The position numbers and the translations under genes were made by a program. 64,000 nucleotides of DNA, taken from Halomonas caseinilytica (GTDB lineage: Bacteria; Pseudomonadota; Gammaproteobacteria; Pseudomonadales; Halomonadaceae). Where the stretch lies: NCBI RefSeq assembly GCF_001662305.1, contig NZ_BDEP01000017.1, positions 124,001-188,000 on the forward strand, given 5' to 3'. The stretch's first letter is position 1, and every line of letters starts with the position of its first letter. This document shows positions 9,061-18,930 of the stretch, one piece after another. The notes beneath the pieces were generated by a model that was given only the letters and a program-made list of their open reading frames with translations, searched no databases and was not told the DNA's origin.

Positions 9061-9972
9061 CTAGCGCAGGACGTCCAAGGGATCCATCGGCTTGCCGCCA
9101 TGGCGCATGTCGAACAGAAGCTCGTGGCGGCCGTTCGCGGTTTGGCCCACGACACACAGAGGCGTGCCGCGCTTCACGCGTTGTCCGCTGTCGACGAGAA
9201 GGCGCGAGCAGCGAGCATAGACGCTTTGCAGGTTGTCCGGATGATGGACGATGACGACCTGGCCGAGCTGGCGCATGCTGTCGGCGAAACGCACCTGGCC
9301 GTCGGCCACGGCCTTGGCGCGGGCTCCCTGGTCGGTGGTGAGCAGCATCGGTTGCAGGGTGCCGTGGGCGTCCTTGCCGAAACGCCTTGCCACGTCGTAA
9401 TCATCGAGCGGCCAAGGCCAGCCCTTGGCATCAGCGGGCATGGTGCCAGGGTCGGGCAGGCGAGCCGGAGGCGTCGATGCCGAGCTGCTGCTGGCCGATG
9501 AGCCGCCGCCGAGCGGCACCTGGATCAGGTGACCGACCTTGAGGTCAGTGGGGGTGACATCGGGGTTCGCCGCGACCACCTGGCTGGGGTCGGCGCCGAA
9601 GCGCCGGGCCACGGAGGTGAAGGTGTCGCCGGGACGTATCTGGTAGCGGTACGGGCCTCCGGAGGGGGCGCGTTCCTGCCGGCTGGGCACCAGGATGCGC
9701 TGGCCGACGGCGAGACCTCGGGGCTCGATGCCGGGATTGAAGCGCTGCAGCCTGATCAGCGGAACCTCTGCGCGGCGAGCGATGGCGCCGAGGGTATCGC
9801 CACGGCGGATGGAGACCCAACTGCCGGCGATTCCTGCCGGCTCTCCGCTGGCGGCATCACGGGAAGTGCCAGGTGTCGAAGACTGGCTGGCACAACCGGT
9901 CAGCAGCGCGAACAGGAATATCAGAGCGAGTCGAGGGAGGCATCCTTTGCCTGCCACAGGGCGTTCAGCCAT
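9061..9972 (-). CDS. NlpD-like lipoprotein: two LysM domains plus degenerate M23 domain
   Basis: A 303-residue outer-envelope lipoprotein. The N-terminus has a signal segment ending in lipobox LLTGC (C27). Two LysM repeats follow at about 52-96 (SIRRGDTLGAIARRAEV) and 107-153 (YQIRPGDTFTSVARRFGA), then a Ser-rich linker and a C-terminal M23/LytM domain at about 190-303. The M23 zinc ligands are not preserved: the usual H-x-H of HLHFE reads ELLFDMR and the first HxxxD is lost. This matches the EnvC/NlpD class, which activates amidases rather than cutting peptidoglycan. It overlaps the acyltransferase gene by 52 bp on the same strand. A role in activating an AmiC-type amidase at division is inference by family; it is not in the rpoS-adjacent locus typical of nlpD. 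Confidence 0.85.
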   Translation of the reverse strand: MAERPVAGKGCLPRLALIFLFALLTGCASQSSTPGTSRDAASGEPAGIAGSWVSIRRGDTLGAIARRAEVPLIRLQRFNPGIEPRGLAVGQRILVPSRQERAPSGGPYRYQIRPGDTFTSVARRFGADPSQVVAANPDVTPTDLKVGHLIQVPLGGGSSASSSSASTPPARLPDPGTMPADAKGWPWPLDDYDVARRFGKDAHGTLQPMLLTTDQGARAKAVADGQVRFADSMRQLGQVVIVHHPDNLQSVYARCSRLLVDSGQRVKRGTPLCVVGQTANGRHELLFDMRHGGKPMDPLDVLR

Positions 9973-10790
9973 GAGTGGAAGCGTTCCTTGTAGTTCGGGT
10001 CCTGATGATAGTTGCCGTCTCGCATCCAGGCGGGGACTTGCAGATGGCGTGCCCGGAGGTGAATGAGCCCCTCCTGGCCGCACAGGAATCGCCAGAAATG
10101 CGGGGCGGGGGTGTCGTAGCTCAAGGTGACATCGAGGATGCCGCCGAGTCGGTCGCCGAGCAATCCGACGACCTGGGCGATACCGCCTGCCCGGGGTGGC
10201 AACAGGTGCCGATAAGGGCTCTGGCGAGCGGCGTGCTTGGCGGGCGTGAAGCGAGTGCCCTCGACGAAGTTGTAGATGGCGATGGGACGTTCGCGGGCAT
10301 GGCGGCACATGCGCTCGGTAGCTTCCTGGTCGCGGCGCGCGAGATGCGGGTTGCGCTCGCGCTGTTCCCGGGTCAGGCGCCGGAGCATGGGAAATTCCAG
10401 GGCCCAGAAGGCGAGACCGACGACGGGGATCCAGATCAGCTGACGCTTGACGAAGAAGTGCGGCATGGGAATGCGCCGATGCAGGACCAACAGCAGCACG
10501 AAGATGTCGGTCCAGCTACGATGGTTGGAGAGCACCAGCCACCAGTCATCGCGACTCAGATTGTCGGGCAGTTCCAGGTCCAGGCGCGGTGACAGCCAGT
10601 GGCGCATCCACCAGAGGTTGATGTCCAGCCACCAGCGGGCGATGGCATTGAGCCCCGAGAGCACCCGGCGGCGCAGGGGGCGTCCCGGGGTGACGAGCTT
10701 GAGCAGGGTGAGCGCGATCAGCGGCACCGCCCAGAACAGGGTGTTGAGTGTCAGCAGCAGCAGGCTGACGATCCCTTTCAGGGTCGACAT
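9921..10790 (-). CDS. PlsC-type acyltransferase (YihG-like)
   Basis: Membrane-associated acyltransferase of the 1-acyl-glycerol-3-phosphate acyltransferase superfamily, 289 residues. There is an N-terminal transmembrane segment (GIVSLLLLTLNTLFWAVPLIALTLL, about residues 5-29). The catalytic HX4D motif is NHRSWTDI, and the glycerol-phosphate-binding motif is FVEGTRFTPAK. The overall layout resembles E. coli YihG rather than the shorter PlsC. The ATG at 10790 (MSTLKG) is chosen over the one at 10814 because GGAGGA lies about 5-6 bases before it. Its 3' end overlaps the NlpD-like gene by 52 bp. It probably remodels phospholipid acyl chains; exact specificity is unknown. Confidence 0.88.
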   Translation of the reverse strand: MSTLKGIVSLLLLTLNTLFWAVPLIALTLLKLVTPGRPLRRRVLSGLNAIARWWLDINLWWMRHWLSPRLDLELPDNLSRDDWWLVLSNHRSWTDIFVLLLVLHRRIPMPHFFVKRQLIWIPVVGLAFWALEFPMLRRLTREQRERNPHLARRDQEATERMCRHARERPIAIYNFVEGTRFTPAKHAARQSPYRHLLPPRAGGIAQVVGLLGDRLGGILDVTLSYDTPAPHFWRFLCGQEGLIHLRARHLQVPAWMRDGNYHQDPNYKERFHSWLNALWQAKDASLDSL

Positions 10791-10876
10791 GCCGGTTTCC
10801 TCCATGATCGTCATCAGCCCGCAATGCTAATGGAGAATGTACCCGCTCGCCAGGCGCCATGGCCGAGCTGCGGGAA

Positions 10877-12826
<1,950 letters not shown>

Positions 12827-12926
12827 CTCGTTCCTCTCTCAAGGGCTCGGGCGTCACCGGTTTCCTTCAGCCTAGCAGCCCGAGGTCGTGGATCCTTCGT
12901 TGTTCATCGCGGGCCTGCGACCTGGT

Positions 12927-13841
12927 TCAGCACTGCAGCCTGGGCGTTTGCAGTGTCGGTGGCTCGACGCCATCGCGCAGCACATCCCGCAGTGCCTGGG
13001 CGGCCACCGAGAGCTCGCCGGTCTTCGGTGAGAGCACACCGACCGTGCGTTCGATGATCGGAGAGTGCAGCGGCAGGCAGCGTGCGCCAAGCTCGTGCAT
13101 CTGGTCGATGCATAGCGATGGCACGGCGCTCACTCCCAGGCCATCGGCGACCATGCGTCCCACCGTGGTCAGCTGGTGGCTCTCGAAGGTCACGGCCAAT
13201 GAAATGCCATCCTCATGGAGACGCCGCTCAAGCATGCGCCGCACCATGGAAGGACGTTGCAGCGTGATGAAGTCCTGCGTCAATAGCCGGTCCCAGTCGA
13301 GACTGTTCTGGTCGGCGAGGGGCGAGTCGGCAGGTACCACGGCGACGAAACGGTCCGTGAACAGCGGATCGACCCGTAGTGTGTCGCTGGCTTCGGGCTC
13401 GAAGGCGATCCCCAGTTCGACACGCCCCTGGCGCACCATGTCGATGACGTCCTCGTTGATCACGTCGTGCACGGTGACGTTGATGCCGGGATGACGTCGG
13501 CGAAAGCTGGCCAGCAACGCGGGGAGCTGGTTGCCGGCAAACGAAGGCATGGCCGCCACGGCAACGCTGCCGAGTCGCAGCGTGAAGCGCTGGCGCAGGA
13601 TTTCCTCGGTATTGTCCCAGTCGGCCAGCAGGCGCTTGGCCAGGGGCAGCAAGGACTCGCCCTCGGGGGTCAGGCGCACGCTACGGGTACTACGGTTGAG
13701 CAGGCGCCCACCGAGGGTGTCCTCGAGCCCCTTGATGGTCAGGCTGAGTGCTGGCTGCGAGAGATGCAGGCGTTCACAGGCCTGAGTGAAGCTGAGGGTC
13801 TGGGCGACGGCGAGAAAGGCTCGAAGCTGCTTGACGGTCAT
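12927..13841 (-). CDS. LysR-family regulator divergent from scoA-scoB
   Basis: Transcriptional regulator of 304 residues. The N-terminal winged helix-turn-helix reads MTVKQLRAFLAVAQTLSFTQACERLHLSQPALSLTIKGLEDTLGG. A LysR substrate-binding domain follows, from about residue 90. The ATG at 13841 is preferred over an in-frame TTG at 13865, which would add eight residues upstream of the conserved start. It is divergent from scoA across an AT-rich 159-bp region and lies 100 bp upstream of aacS on the same strand. It is therefore the likely regulator of both acetoacetate-activating systems, probably responding to an acetoacetate-related ligand. That target assignment is inference from position. Confidence 0.9.
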   Translation of the reverse strand: MTVKQLRAFLAVAQTLSFTQACERLHLSQPALSLTIKGLEDTLGGRLLNRSTRSVRLTPEGESLLPLAKRLLADWDNTEEILRQRFTLRLGSVAVAAMPSFAGNQLPALLASFRRRHPGINVTVHDVINEDVIDMVRQGRVELGIAFEPEASDTLRVDPLFTDRFVAVVPADSPLADQNSLDWDRLLTQDFITLQRPSMVRRMLERRLHEDGISLAVTFESHQLTTVGRMVADGLGVSAVPSLCIDQMHELGARCLPLHSPIIERTVGVLSPKTGELSVAAQALRDVLRDGVEPPTLQTPRLQC

Positions 13842-13869
13842 GGCGAACGATTCATGGCGACTCAATTTA

Positions 13870-13883
13870 TTTGTTTTTACAAA
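13870..13883. promoter_or_regulatory. Candidate LysR operator in the AT-rich scoA upstream region
   Basis: The inverted repeat TTTGT-N4-ACAAA sits in an unusually AT-rich patch (13864-13915) between the divergent LysR gene and scoA. The T-N11-A form of LysR sites fits, and further AACAAA-like half sites follow at about 13898-13912. Position is the main support. Confidence 0.4.
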
Positions 13884-14000
13884 AAACCGATAAGAAAAAC
13901 AAACTTAACAAATAGATGGCCTGCCCCTGACACTGCAGGACAAGGTCCCGTCATGGTGGGGCGATGACAACAATTTCCTGGCAATCACTGAGGCATCGAT

Positions 14001-14702
14001 ATGGCCGGATTCGACAAGCGTGTGGATTCCTATGAGGCGGCAATGGCCGGCCTCGAGAGCGGCATGACCGTGATCGCCGGTGGCTTCGGGCTGTGCGGTA
14101 TCCCCGAGAACCTGATCAATGAAATCAAGCGGCGTGGCGTCAAGGAGCTGACCGTCTATTCCAACAACTGCGGCGTCGATGGCTTCGGCCTTGGTGTCCT
14201 GCTGGAAGACAGGCAGATCCGTACCATCCATGCCTCCTACGTGGGCGAGAATGCGCTTTTCGAACAACAGATGTTGGAAGGCGAGATCGAGGTAGTGCTC
14301 ACGCCTCAAGGGACCCTGGCCGAGAAGATGCGCGCCGGGGGAGCGGGGATCCCCGCCTTCTATACCGCCACCGGCTATGGCACGCCGATCGGCGAGGGCA
14401 AGGAGGTGCGCGAGTTCAACGGACGTCCCTGCATTCTCGAGGAATCCGTGGTCGGCGACTTCGCCATCGTCAAGGGCTGGAAGGCCGACCGGTACGGCAA
14501 TGTCGTCTACCGTGACACTGCCCAGAACTTCAATCCCCTGGCGGCGACTGCCGGGCGTGTCACCGTGGTCGAGGTGGAAGAGATCGTCGAGCCTGGTGAG
14601 CTGCGTCCCGACCAGATCCATACGCCGGGGATCTATGTCGACCGGATCATCCAGGGCACCTTCGAGAAGCGTATCGAGAAGCGCACCGTGCACGAAAGCT
14701 GA
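14001..14702 (+). CDS. scoA: 3-oxoacid CoA-transferase subunit A
   Basis: Alpha subunit of a family I CoA-transferase that moves CoA from succinyl-CoA (or another donor) to acetoacetate. It has 233 residues, the normal size. Signatures are [13 protein letters not shown] (the GxGGF glycine loop region, about 27-39), [15 protein letters not shown], and [25 protein letters not shown]. The ATG at 14001 follows GAGG by 8 bases. The partner subunit scoB lies 147 bp downstream, an unusually wide gap for such a pair, with a stable hairpin in it. It could equally be called atoD; the 3-oxoacid (SCOT-like) form is favoured by overall sequence pattern. Confidence 0.92.
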   Translation: MAGFDKRVDSYEAAMAGLESGMTVIAGGFGLCGIPENLINEIKRRGVKELTVYSNNCGVDGFGLGVLLEDRQIRTIHASYVGENALFEQQMLEGEIEVVLTPQGTLAEKMRAGGAGIPAFYTATGYGTPIGEGKEVREFNGRPCILEESVVGDFAIVKGWKADRYGNVVYRDTAQNFNPLAATAGRVTVVEVEEIVEPGELRPDQIHTPGIYVDRIIQGTFEKRIEKRTVHES

Positions 14703-14765
14703 GCGTTTTTCTCCGTCTTCCGGACATCCGCCGTGTAGCACGAGAGGGCGTCGGTAGCGCCCAGG

Positions 14766-14786
14766 GAGGGGGCGTAGCGCCTCCTC
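14766..14786 (+). other. Stable hairpin in the scoA-scoB spacer
   Basis: A 9-bp stem (with one G-T wobble) closed by the triplet TAG, centred near 14776. A weaker GGGCG/CGCCC repeat precedes it at 14746-14762. There is no T-tract after it, so it is not a normal terminator; it could be an mRNA stability or attenuating element. Confidence 0.45.
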
Positions 14787-14849
14787 GTAGATCTGCCCCG
14801 GCATTGGCCCGACGGCGTTGTTCCCTTACAAGATACAAGAGGCATCAAG

Positions 14850-15512
14850 ATGGCACTGACTCGCGAACAGATGGCAAGGCGCGTGGCGCGCGAACTCGAG
14901 GACGGTTTCTACGTCAACCTGGGCATCGGTATCCCGACCCTGGTGGCCAACTATGTCCCCGACGACATCGATGTGATGTTGCAGTCCGAGAATGGCCTGC
15001 TCGGCATGGGGCGCTTTCCCACCGAGGAGGAACTCGACCCGGACATGATCAATGCCGGCAAGCAGACCGTCACCGCCCGGCCCGGTGCGGCGATCTTCTC
15101 ATCGGCAGAGTCCTTCGCGATGATTCGCGGCGGGCATGTCGATCTCACCGTGCTTGGTGCCTTCGAGGTCGACCAGTACGGCAACATCGCCTCCTGGATG
15201 ATTCCCGGCAAGCTGATCAAGGGCATGGGCGGCGCCATGGATCTGGTGGCCGGGGCCGAGAACATCATCTGCACCATGACCCATGCGTCCAAGCACGGTG
15301 AATCGAAGCTGCTCGAGCAGTGCACCCTGCCGCTGACCGGTGCCGGTTGCATCAACCGTGTGCTCACCGACCTGGCCTACCTGGAGATCGAGAATGGCGC
15401 CTTCGTGCTCAAGGAGCGTGCACCAGGCGTCAGCGTCGATGAGATTCAGGAGAAGACCGCTGGCCGCCTGGTCGTGCCCGAACATGTGCCGGAGATGACG
15501 TTCGTCGATTGA
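14850..15512 (+). CDS. scoB: 3-oxoacid CoA-transferase subunit B
   Basis: Beta subunit of the CoA-transferase, 220 residues. It carries the catalytic glutamate (E47) in the SENGLLGMG motif that forms the CoA thioester intermediate. NLGIGIPTLVANYVP and GAFEVDQYGNIASWMIPGK also match the family. The ATG at 14850 follows AGAGG by about 7 bases. With scoA it converts acetoacetate to acetoacetyl-CoA, parallel to the ATP-dependent AacS encoded across the divergent LysR gene. The intergenic spacing to scoA (147 bp) is larger than usual for two subunits of one enzyme. Confidence 0.93.
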   Translation: MALTREQMARRVARELEDGFYVNLGIGIPTLVANYVPDDIDVMLQSENGLLGMGRFPTEEELDPDMINAGKQTVTARPGAAIFSSAESFAMIRGGHVDLTVLGAFEVDQYGNIASWMIPGKLIKGMGGAMDLVAGAENIICTMTHASKHGESKLLEQCTLPLTGAGCINRVLTDLAYLEIENGAFVLKERAPGVSVDEIQEKTAGRLVVPEHVPEMTFVD

Positions 15513-15635
15513 GGGAGCGGCGGACTGGTTCCGTTTCGGGGTCTCGGTGATGCGGCTGCCGAAAATCTGACCATTTCGAGTCGGGGGTGGTCGGCAGGCC
15601 GCCTGGGCGACATTTTACCGAGCCGATTCACAGTG

Positions 15636-15656
15636 TTATCCACAGAAATTGTGGAT
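15636..15656. promoter_or_regulatory. Consensus DnaA box with partial inverted copy
   Basis: TTATCCACA (15636-15644) is a perfect 9-mer DnaA-box consensus. With TGTGGAT (15650-15656) it forms a 7-bp inverted repeat around GAAAT. It lies between the converging scoB and DUF1338 genes. A single box like this can be chance or a DnaA-titration site; there is no AT-rich unwinding region, so it is not an origin. Confidence 0.4.
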
Positions 15657-15702
15657 GGCCATGTTGCATTGCACTGACGTCGGAACGGGTGGTCATGCCG
15701 CG

Positions 15703-16467
15703 TCACCCCAGCTCGCAGCGTGTATGGTGCGGCAGCAGGAGTTCGGCGCAGCGCTCCTGATTGGCGTTGACCCGCTTCTGCACCAGCGCCAGCCCCCCGA
15801 GAGGAACGCGATGGAGGTCGCCATCGGCGAAGGGCAGGCGTTGAGAGTGAGTCGCGTAGAAGCGATAGTCGAGCAAGGGCGAGACGGGAAAGACGCCGTG
15901 CTGGCGATCGGCATCGCCGAAGAAGCCAGCCTGGTGCAACTGGGCGTCGAGGCGGTCGATGTCGTCGCCGATATCGTGGCAATCGAAGCCCGTGTGGTGG
16001 ACGCGTGTTCCCATGACAGCGAGCCAGCCTGCCAGTGGGTGGGCCTGTGCCAGGGCCTGATAGTCGTCCCAGCTCGGCATGGGCCAGGGACGCCCTCCAC
16101 AGGGTAGCGTCAGGCTGGGTCTCGCCTCGGCGCGGTCGACGAGTCGGCGCAGACGTTCCCGAGGGCCACGCGACAGGGTGCCCAGTTGCAGTTCGGCGAG
16201 AACCAGCGAGGGGGCCTGGTGATCGGCCGTGGCCAGCAGGGTGACCAGCAGGCCGCGATCCGCCATGGCATAGCGGTGGCGAGGCTGGTAGCCATGTGTC
16301 GCCAGCCGGGGCAGGAGTGCGTCCATCTCCCAGGGGCCGTGACTGAGCGTGAGCAGTGTCAGGTATTCCACCCGTGTCGTGACTGGCCAGAGACGGAGTC
16401 CGCCGATGTCAGGCTGGTGGTGAACATAATCCAGCCACAATTGCTGGATAAACGCTTCCCGTTGCAT
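15703..16467 (-). CDS. DUF1338-family protein (2-oxoadipate dioxygenase/decarboxylase-like)
   Basis: A 254-residue soluble protein that I recognise as DUF1338 from its pattern: LWLDYVHHQPDIGGLRLWP at the N-terminus, HRYAMADRGLLVTLL, VLAELQLGTL, HHTGFDCHDIG, FPVSPLLDYRFYATHSQRLPFADGD and the C-terminal QERCAELLLPHHTRCE. Characterised members of the wider family (HglS/YdcJ type) are Fe(II) enzymes that turn 2-oxoadipate into 2-hydroxyglutarate in lysine catabolism. This protein is much shorter, so the reaction may differ. It is convergent with scoB and has no lysine-degradation gene next to it in this window. The family call is from memory, and the function should be treated as tentative. Confidence 0.65.
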   Translation of the reverse strand: MQREAFIQQLWLDYVHHQPDIGGLRLWPVTTRVEYLTLLTLSHGPWEMDALLPRLATHGYQPRHRYAMADRGLLVTLLATADHQAPSLVLAELQLGTLSRGPRERLRRLVDRAEARPSLTLPCGGRPWPMPSWDDYQALAQAHPLAGWLAVMGTRVHHTGFDCHDIGDDIDRLDAQLHQAGFFGDADRQHGVFPVSPLLDYRFYATHSQRLPFADGDLHRVPLGGLALVQKRVNANQERCAELLLPHHTRCELG

Positions 16468-16706
16468 CCTTGATCCTTAATGCCGACGCCCTGTGCCGCT
16501 CGGAAAGCGCTGCGAGTCGCTCCGTCTTCCATGACGGCCGCGTTACGGGCGGCGTGGTCGGGGTCCGCTGCCGAATTCCCGCGAAACGCCGAGGCGCTTT
16601 CCTGTGCTCGAATATGAAGATTGTAAACGGCTTCGGTGTGGGCGGATTCAACGAGAGAGAAGGTTGCGCTCGGAGAGGGCCGGGCGCTCGGGGATGGCAA
16701 CCAACG

Positions 16707-16730
16707 AAAAAACCGCCCGAGGGCGGTTTT
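16707..16730 (-). terminator. Rho-independent terminator downstream of grxA
   Basis: On the minus strand the stem ACCGCCC/GGGCGGT, with a GA/TC centre, is flanked by AAAA and followed by a run of six T. It lies 31 bp after the grxA stop and closes that gene's transcript. Confidence 0.88.
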
Positions 16731-16760
16731 GGCAGGACGTCCGAGATGCCGATGAACGAC

Positions 16761-17033
16761 TCACTGGGTCGCGGTGGGTAGCAGCCCCTGTTCGGCAACG
16801 TACTGGTCGAATTCGGTGAAACCGCCGATGTGCGTCTGGTCGGCGAAGATCTGTGGCACCGTCTCCACCGGCTTGCCGATGGTCTTTTCCATGTCGGCCT
16901 TGGTGATGCCTTCCTCGTGGATATCCACGTAGCGGAAGCCCTCGATGGCGCCGGCGCTTTCCAGTCTCTCGGCGAGTTCCTTGGCGCGGACGCAGAACGG
17001 GCAGGCGGGGCGGCCGAAGATGACGACGAACAT
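16761..17033 (-). CDS. grxA: Glutaredoxin 1-type
   Basis: Dithiol glutaredoxin that reduces protein disulfides (for example ribonucleotide reductase) and mixed glutathione disulfides. It has 90 residues, close to E. coli GrxA. The active site is CPFC (GRPACPFCVRAKELAE). The stretch YVDIHEEGITKADMEKTIGKPVETVPQIFADQTHIGGFTEF matches GrxA rather than GrxC. The ATG at 17033 has AAGGAGA about 8 bases upstream; the longer frame to 17129 has no conserved leader. It is a single-gene unit closed by a good terminator. Confidence 0.94.
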   Translation of the reverse strand: MFVVIFGRPACPFCVRAKELAERLESAGAIEGFRYVDIHEEGITKADMEKTIGKPVETVPQIFADQTHIGGFTEFDQYVAEQGLLPTATQ

Positions 17034-17179
17034 CAGCAGTCTCCTTGCATCGTGGGATGCATGAATGGAATGGGGTGGAGGAATCGGGCGACATTGTGAC
17101 CGAGCCGCCACCGTTTGGCCAATAGCCAACGCCGAACGACCATCATTGGACCAGGCTATCAGGCGTTACCAGTCAGGCG

Positions 17180-18001
17180 TTACCAAGAGGAGAGCTCACT
17201 GGCATCGGCGCGTCGCAGCAGCTCGCTCAGCTCGTCATGCAGGCCAGGACTGCTGACCAGCAGGTTCTCGCCGTAGAGGTCTTCGGGAATGCCTCCCGGG
17301 CCGGGATACAGGTGACCGGTGCGGGCGCCGGCTTCCCGGGCGATCAAGAGGCCGGCGGCGAAGTCCCAGGGCGAGACGCTCTCGTAGTAGGCATCCAGTC
17401 GCCCGCAGGCGACATCGCAGAGGTCGAGGGCGGCCGCACCATTGCGACGAATGTCCTGGCAATGCGTCAACACGGCCATCAGGCGGCGCATCAAGGGCGG
17501 GCGGCTATCGCGCCGGTAGGGGAAGCCGGTGCCCACCAGGGCGCGCGAGAGTTGTGACGTCTGGCTGGCCTGGATCGGCTCGCCGTTGCGCCAGGCGCCC
17601 TGGCCGGCGAGGGCCGTGTAGGTCTCGTCGAGGAAGGGCGCATGGACCACTCCGAGACGCAGGTGTCCTCCGCTCGCCCAGCCAATAGAGACCGCTACGT
17701 GACGGAGCCCGTGCGCGAAATTGACGGTACCGTCGATGGGGTCGACCACCCATAATGCCTGGGGCGCCTCCAGGGCCTCGCGATCCGGCGCCAGCTCCTC
17801 GCTGAGGCGATGTTCGTCGGGGAAGTCCGTCTGGAGCCGTTTACTGATGTAGGTATCCACCTCGACGTCGGCATCGGTCACCAGTTCCTGACCATCCTTG
17901 TAGCGCTGGCCGAAATCCTGTCCCGTTCGTGCGTCGCGGATCATGCGTCCAGCTTGTCGGGCGATGTCCTCGGCGATCTCCAGTCGTTGCTCGGGGGTCA
18001 T
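17180..18001 (-). CDS. Inositol monophosphatase-family phosphatase
   Basis: Mg2+-dependent, Li+-sensitive phosphatase family (inositol-1-phosphatase, CysQ and SuhB relatives), 273 residues. Metal-binding motifs are complete: LSEE (EE near residue 69), WVVDPIDGTVNFAHG near residue 84, and the C-terminal SPWDFAAGLLIAREAGA. The pattern fits a general inositol-phosphate phosphatase. Because suhB normally has other neighbours and a genome can hold several paralogs, I do not assign that symbol. It is divergent from the hydroxybutyrate dehydrogenase gene, with 153 bp between them. Confidence 0.88.
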   Translation of the reverse strand: MTPEQRLEIAEDIARQAGRMIRDARTGQDFGQRYKDGQELVTDADVEVDTYISKRLQTDFPDEHRLSEELAPDREALEAPQALWVVDPIDGTVNFAHGLRHVAVSIGWASGGHLRLGVVHAPFLDETYTALAGQGAWRNGEPIQASQTSQLSRALVGTGFPYRRDSRPPLMRRLMAVLTHCQDIRRNGAAALDLCDVACGRLDAYYESVSPWDFAAGLLIAREAGARTGHLYPGPGGIPEDLYGENLLVSSPGLHDELSELLRRADASELSSW

Positions 18002-18154
18002 GATGGCTCCTCGGCATGAGTGTCTCGTGGCATTCAGTGTCCTGTATCACAGCCTGGCTGTCGAATGTCGATGACCGGCGTGATAGGCAGGACAACGCGC
18101 TTTGCCCTATGCTGATGGCGTTTCCTTTTCGCATTACAGCATGAGGAGTCACGC

Positions 18155-18925
18155 ATGAATGCCAATGCCGCCACGCCCCGCGTCGCCCTGGTCACCGGTA
18201 CCAGCAGTGGTATCGGAGAGGCGGTGGTCCGCCACTTCTGCGAGCTGGGGCATCAGGTCCTGGCCGTGGACTTCAATCCGGCCGGCGAGGAGGTCGCCGA
18301 ACGTGCCGGCGCCGCCTTTCACCAGGCTGACCTCACGGATGGCGATGCCTGCCGGGCGGCGGTACAAGACGCGATCCGGCGCTTCGGCCGTCTCGATATC
18401 CTGGTCAACAATGCCGGCATCCAGCATGTCTCGCCCATCGAGACCTTTCCGGAAGAGAAGTGGCGCCACATCATCGACCTGATGTTGACGGCTCCCTTCC
18501 TGCTGACCCAGGCCGCCTGGCCTTCCATGCGGGAAAATGGCTGGGGACGCATCGTCAACATTGCCTCGGTGCATGCTCAGGTCGCTTCACCCGGCAAGGC
18601 GGCCTATGTCAGTGCCAAGCATGGCATGATCGGCTTGACCAGAACGGCCGCTCTCGAGGGAGGCGAACAGGGAATTACCGCCAACGCGCTCTGCCCGGCC
18701 TACGTCAAGACGCCGCTGGTCGACAACCAGATCGCCGACCAGGCGCGGATGCATGGCATGGAGGAGCAGGAGGTCATCGAGCAGGTCATGCTCAAGAACG
18801 CCGCCGTGAAGCGGTTGATCGACCCCGATGAGGTCGCCTCGCTGGTCGGCTACCTGGCGTCCGACGCCGCCGGTGCCGTTACGGGAGCGAGCTGGAACAT
18901 CGATCTTGGCTGGACGGCCCAGTAA
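18155..18925 (+). CDS. bdhA: 3-hydroxybutyrate dehydrogenase (SDR family)
   Basis: NAD-dependent short-chain dehydrogenase of 256 residues, interconverting 3-hydroxybutyrate and acetoacetate. It has the cofactor glycine motif TGTSSGIG (about 15-22), NNAG at about 86-89, and the catalytic Ser/Tyr/Lys in SVHAQVASPGKAAYVSAKHG. The segment GIQHVSPIETFP and the C-terminal GASWNIDLGWTAQ are characteristic of 3-hydroxybutyrate dehydrogenases, including the PHB-degradation enzymes. The ATG at 18155 follows GAGGAG by 6 bases. The acetoacetate product can be activated by the nearby ScoAB or AacS. A TatD-family gene starts 5 bp after its stop, so the two are likely co-transcribed. Confidence 0.9.
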   Translation: MNANAATPRVALVTGTSSGIGEAVVRHFCELGHQVLAVDFNPAGEEVAERAGAAFHQADLTDGDACRAAVQDAIRRFGRLDILVNNAGIQHVSPIETFPEEKWRHIIDLMLTAPFLLTQAAWPSMRENGWGRIVNIASVHAQVASPGKAAYVSAKHGMIGLTRTAALEGGEQGITANALCPAYVKTPLVDNQIADQARMHGMEEQEVIEQVMLKNAAVKRLIDPDEVASLVGYLASDAAGAVTGASWNIDLGWTAQ

Positions 18926-18930
18926 TTCCC

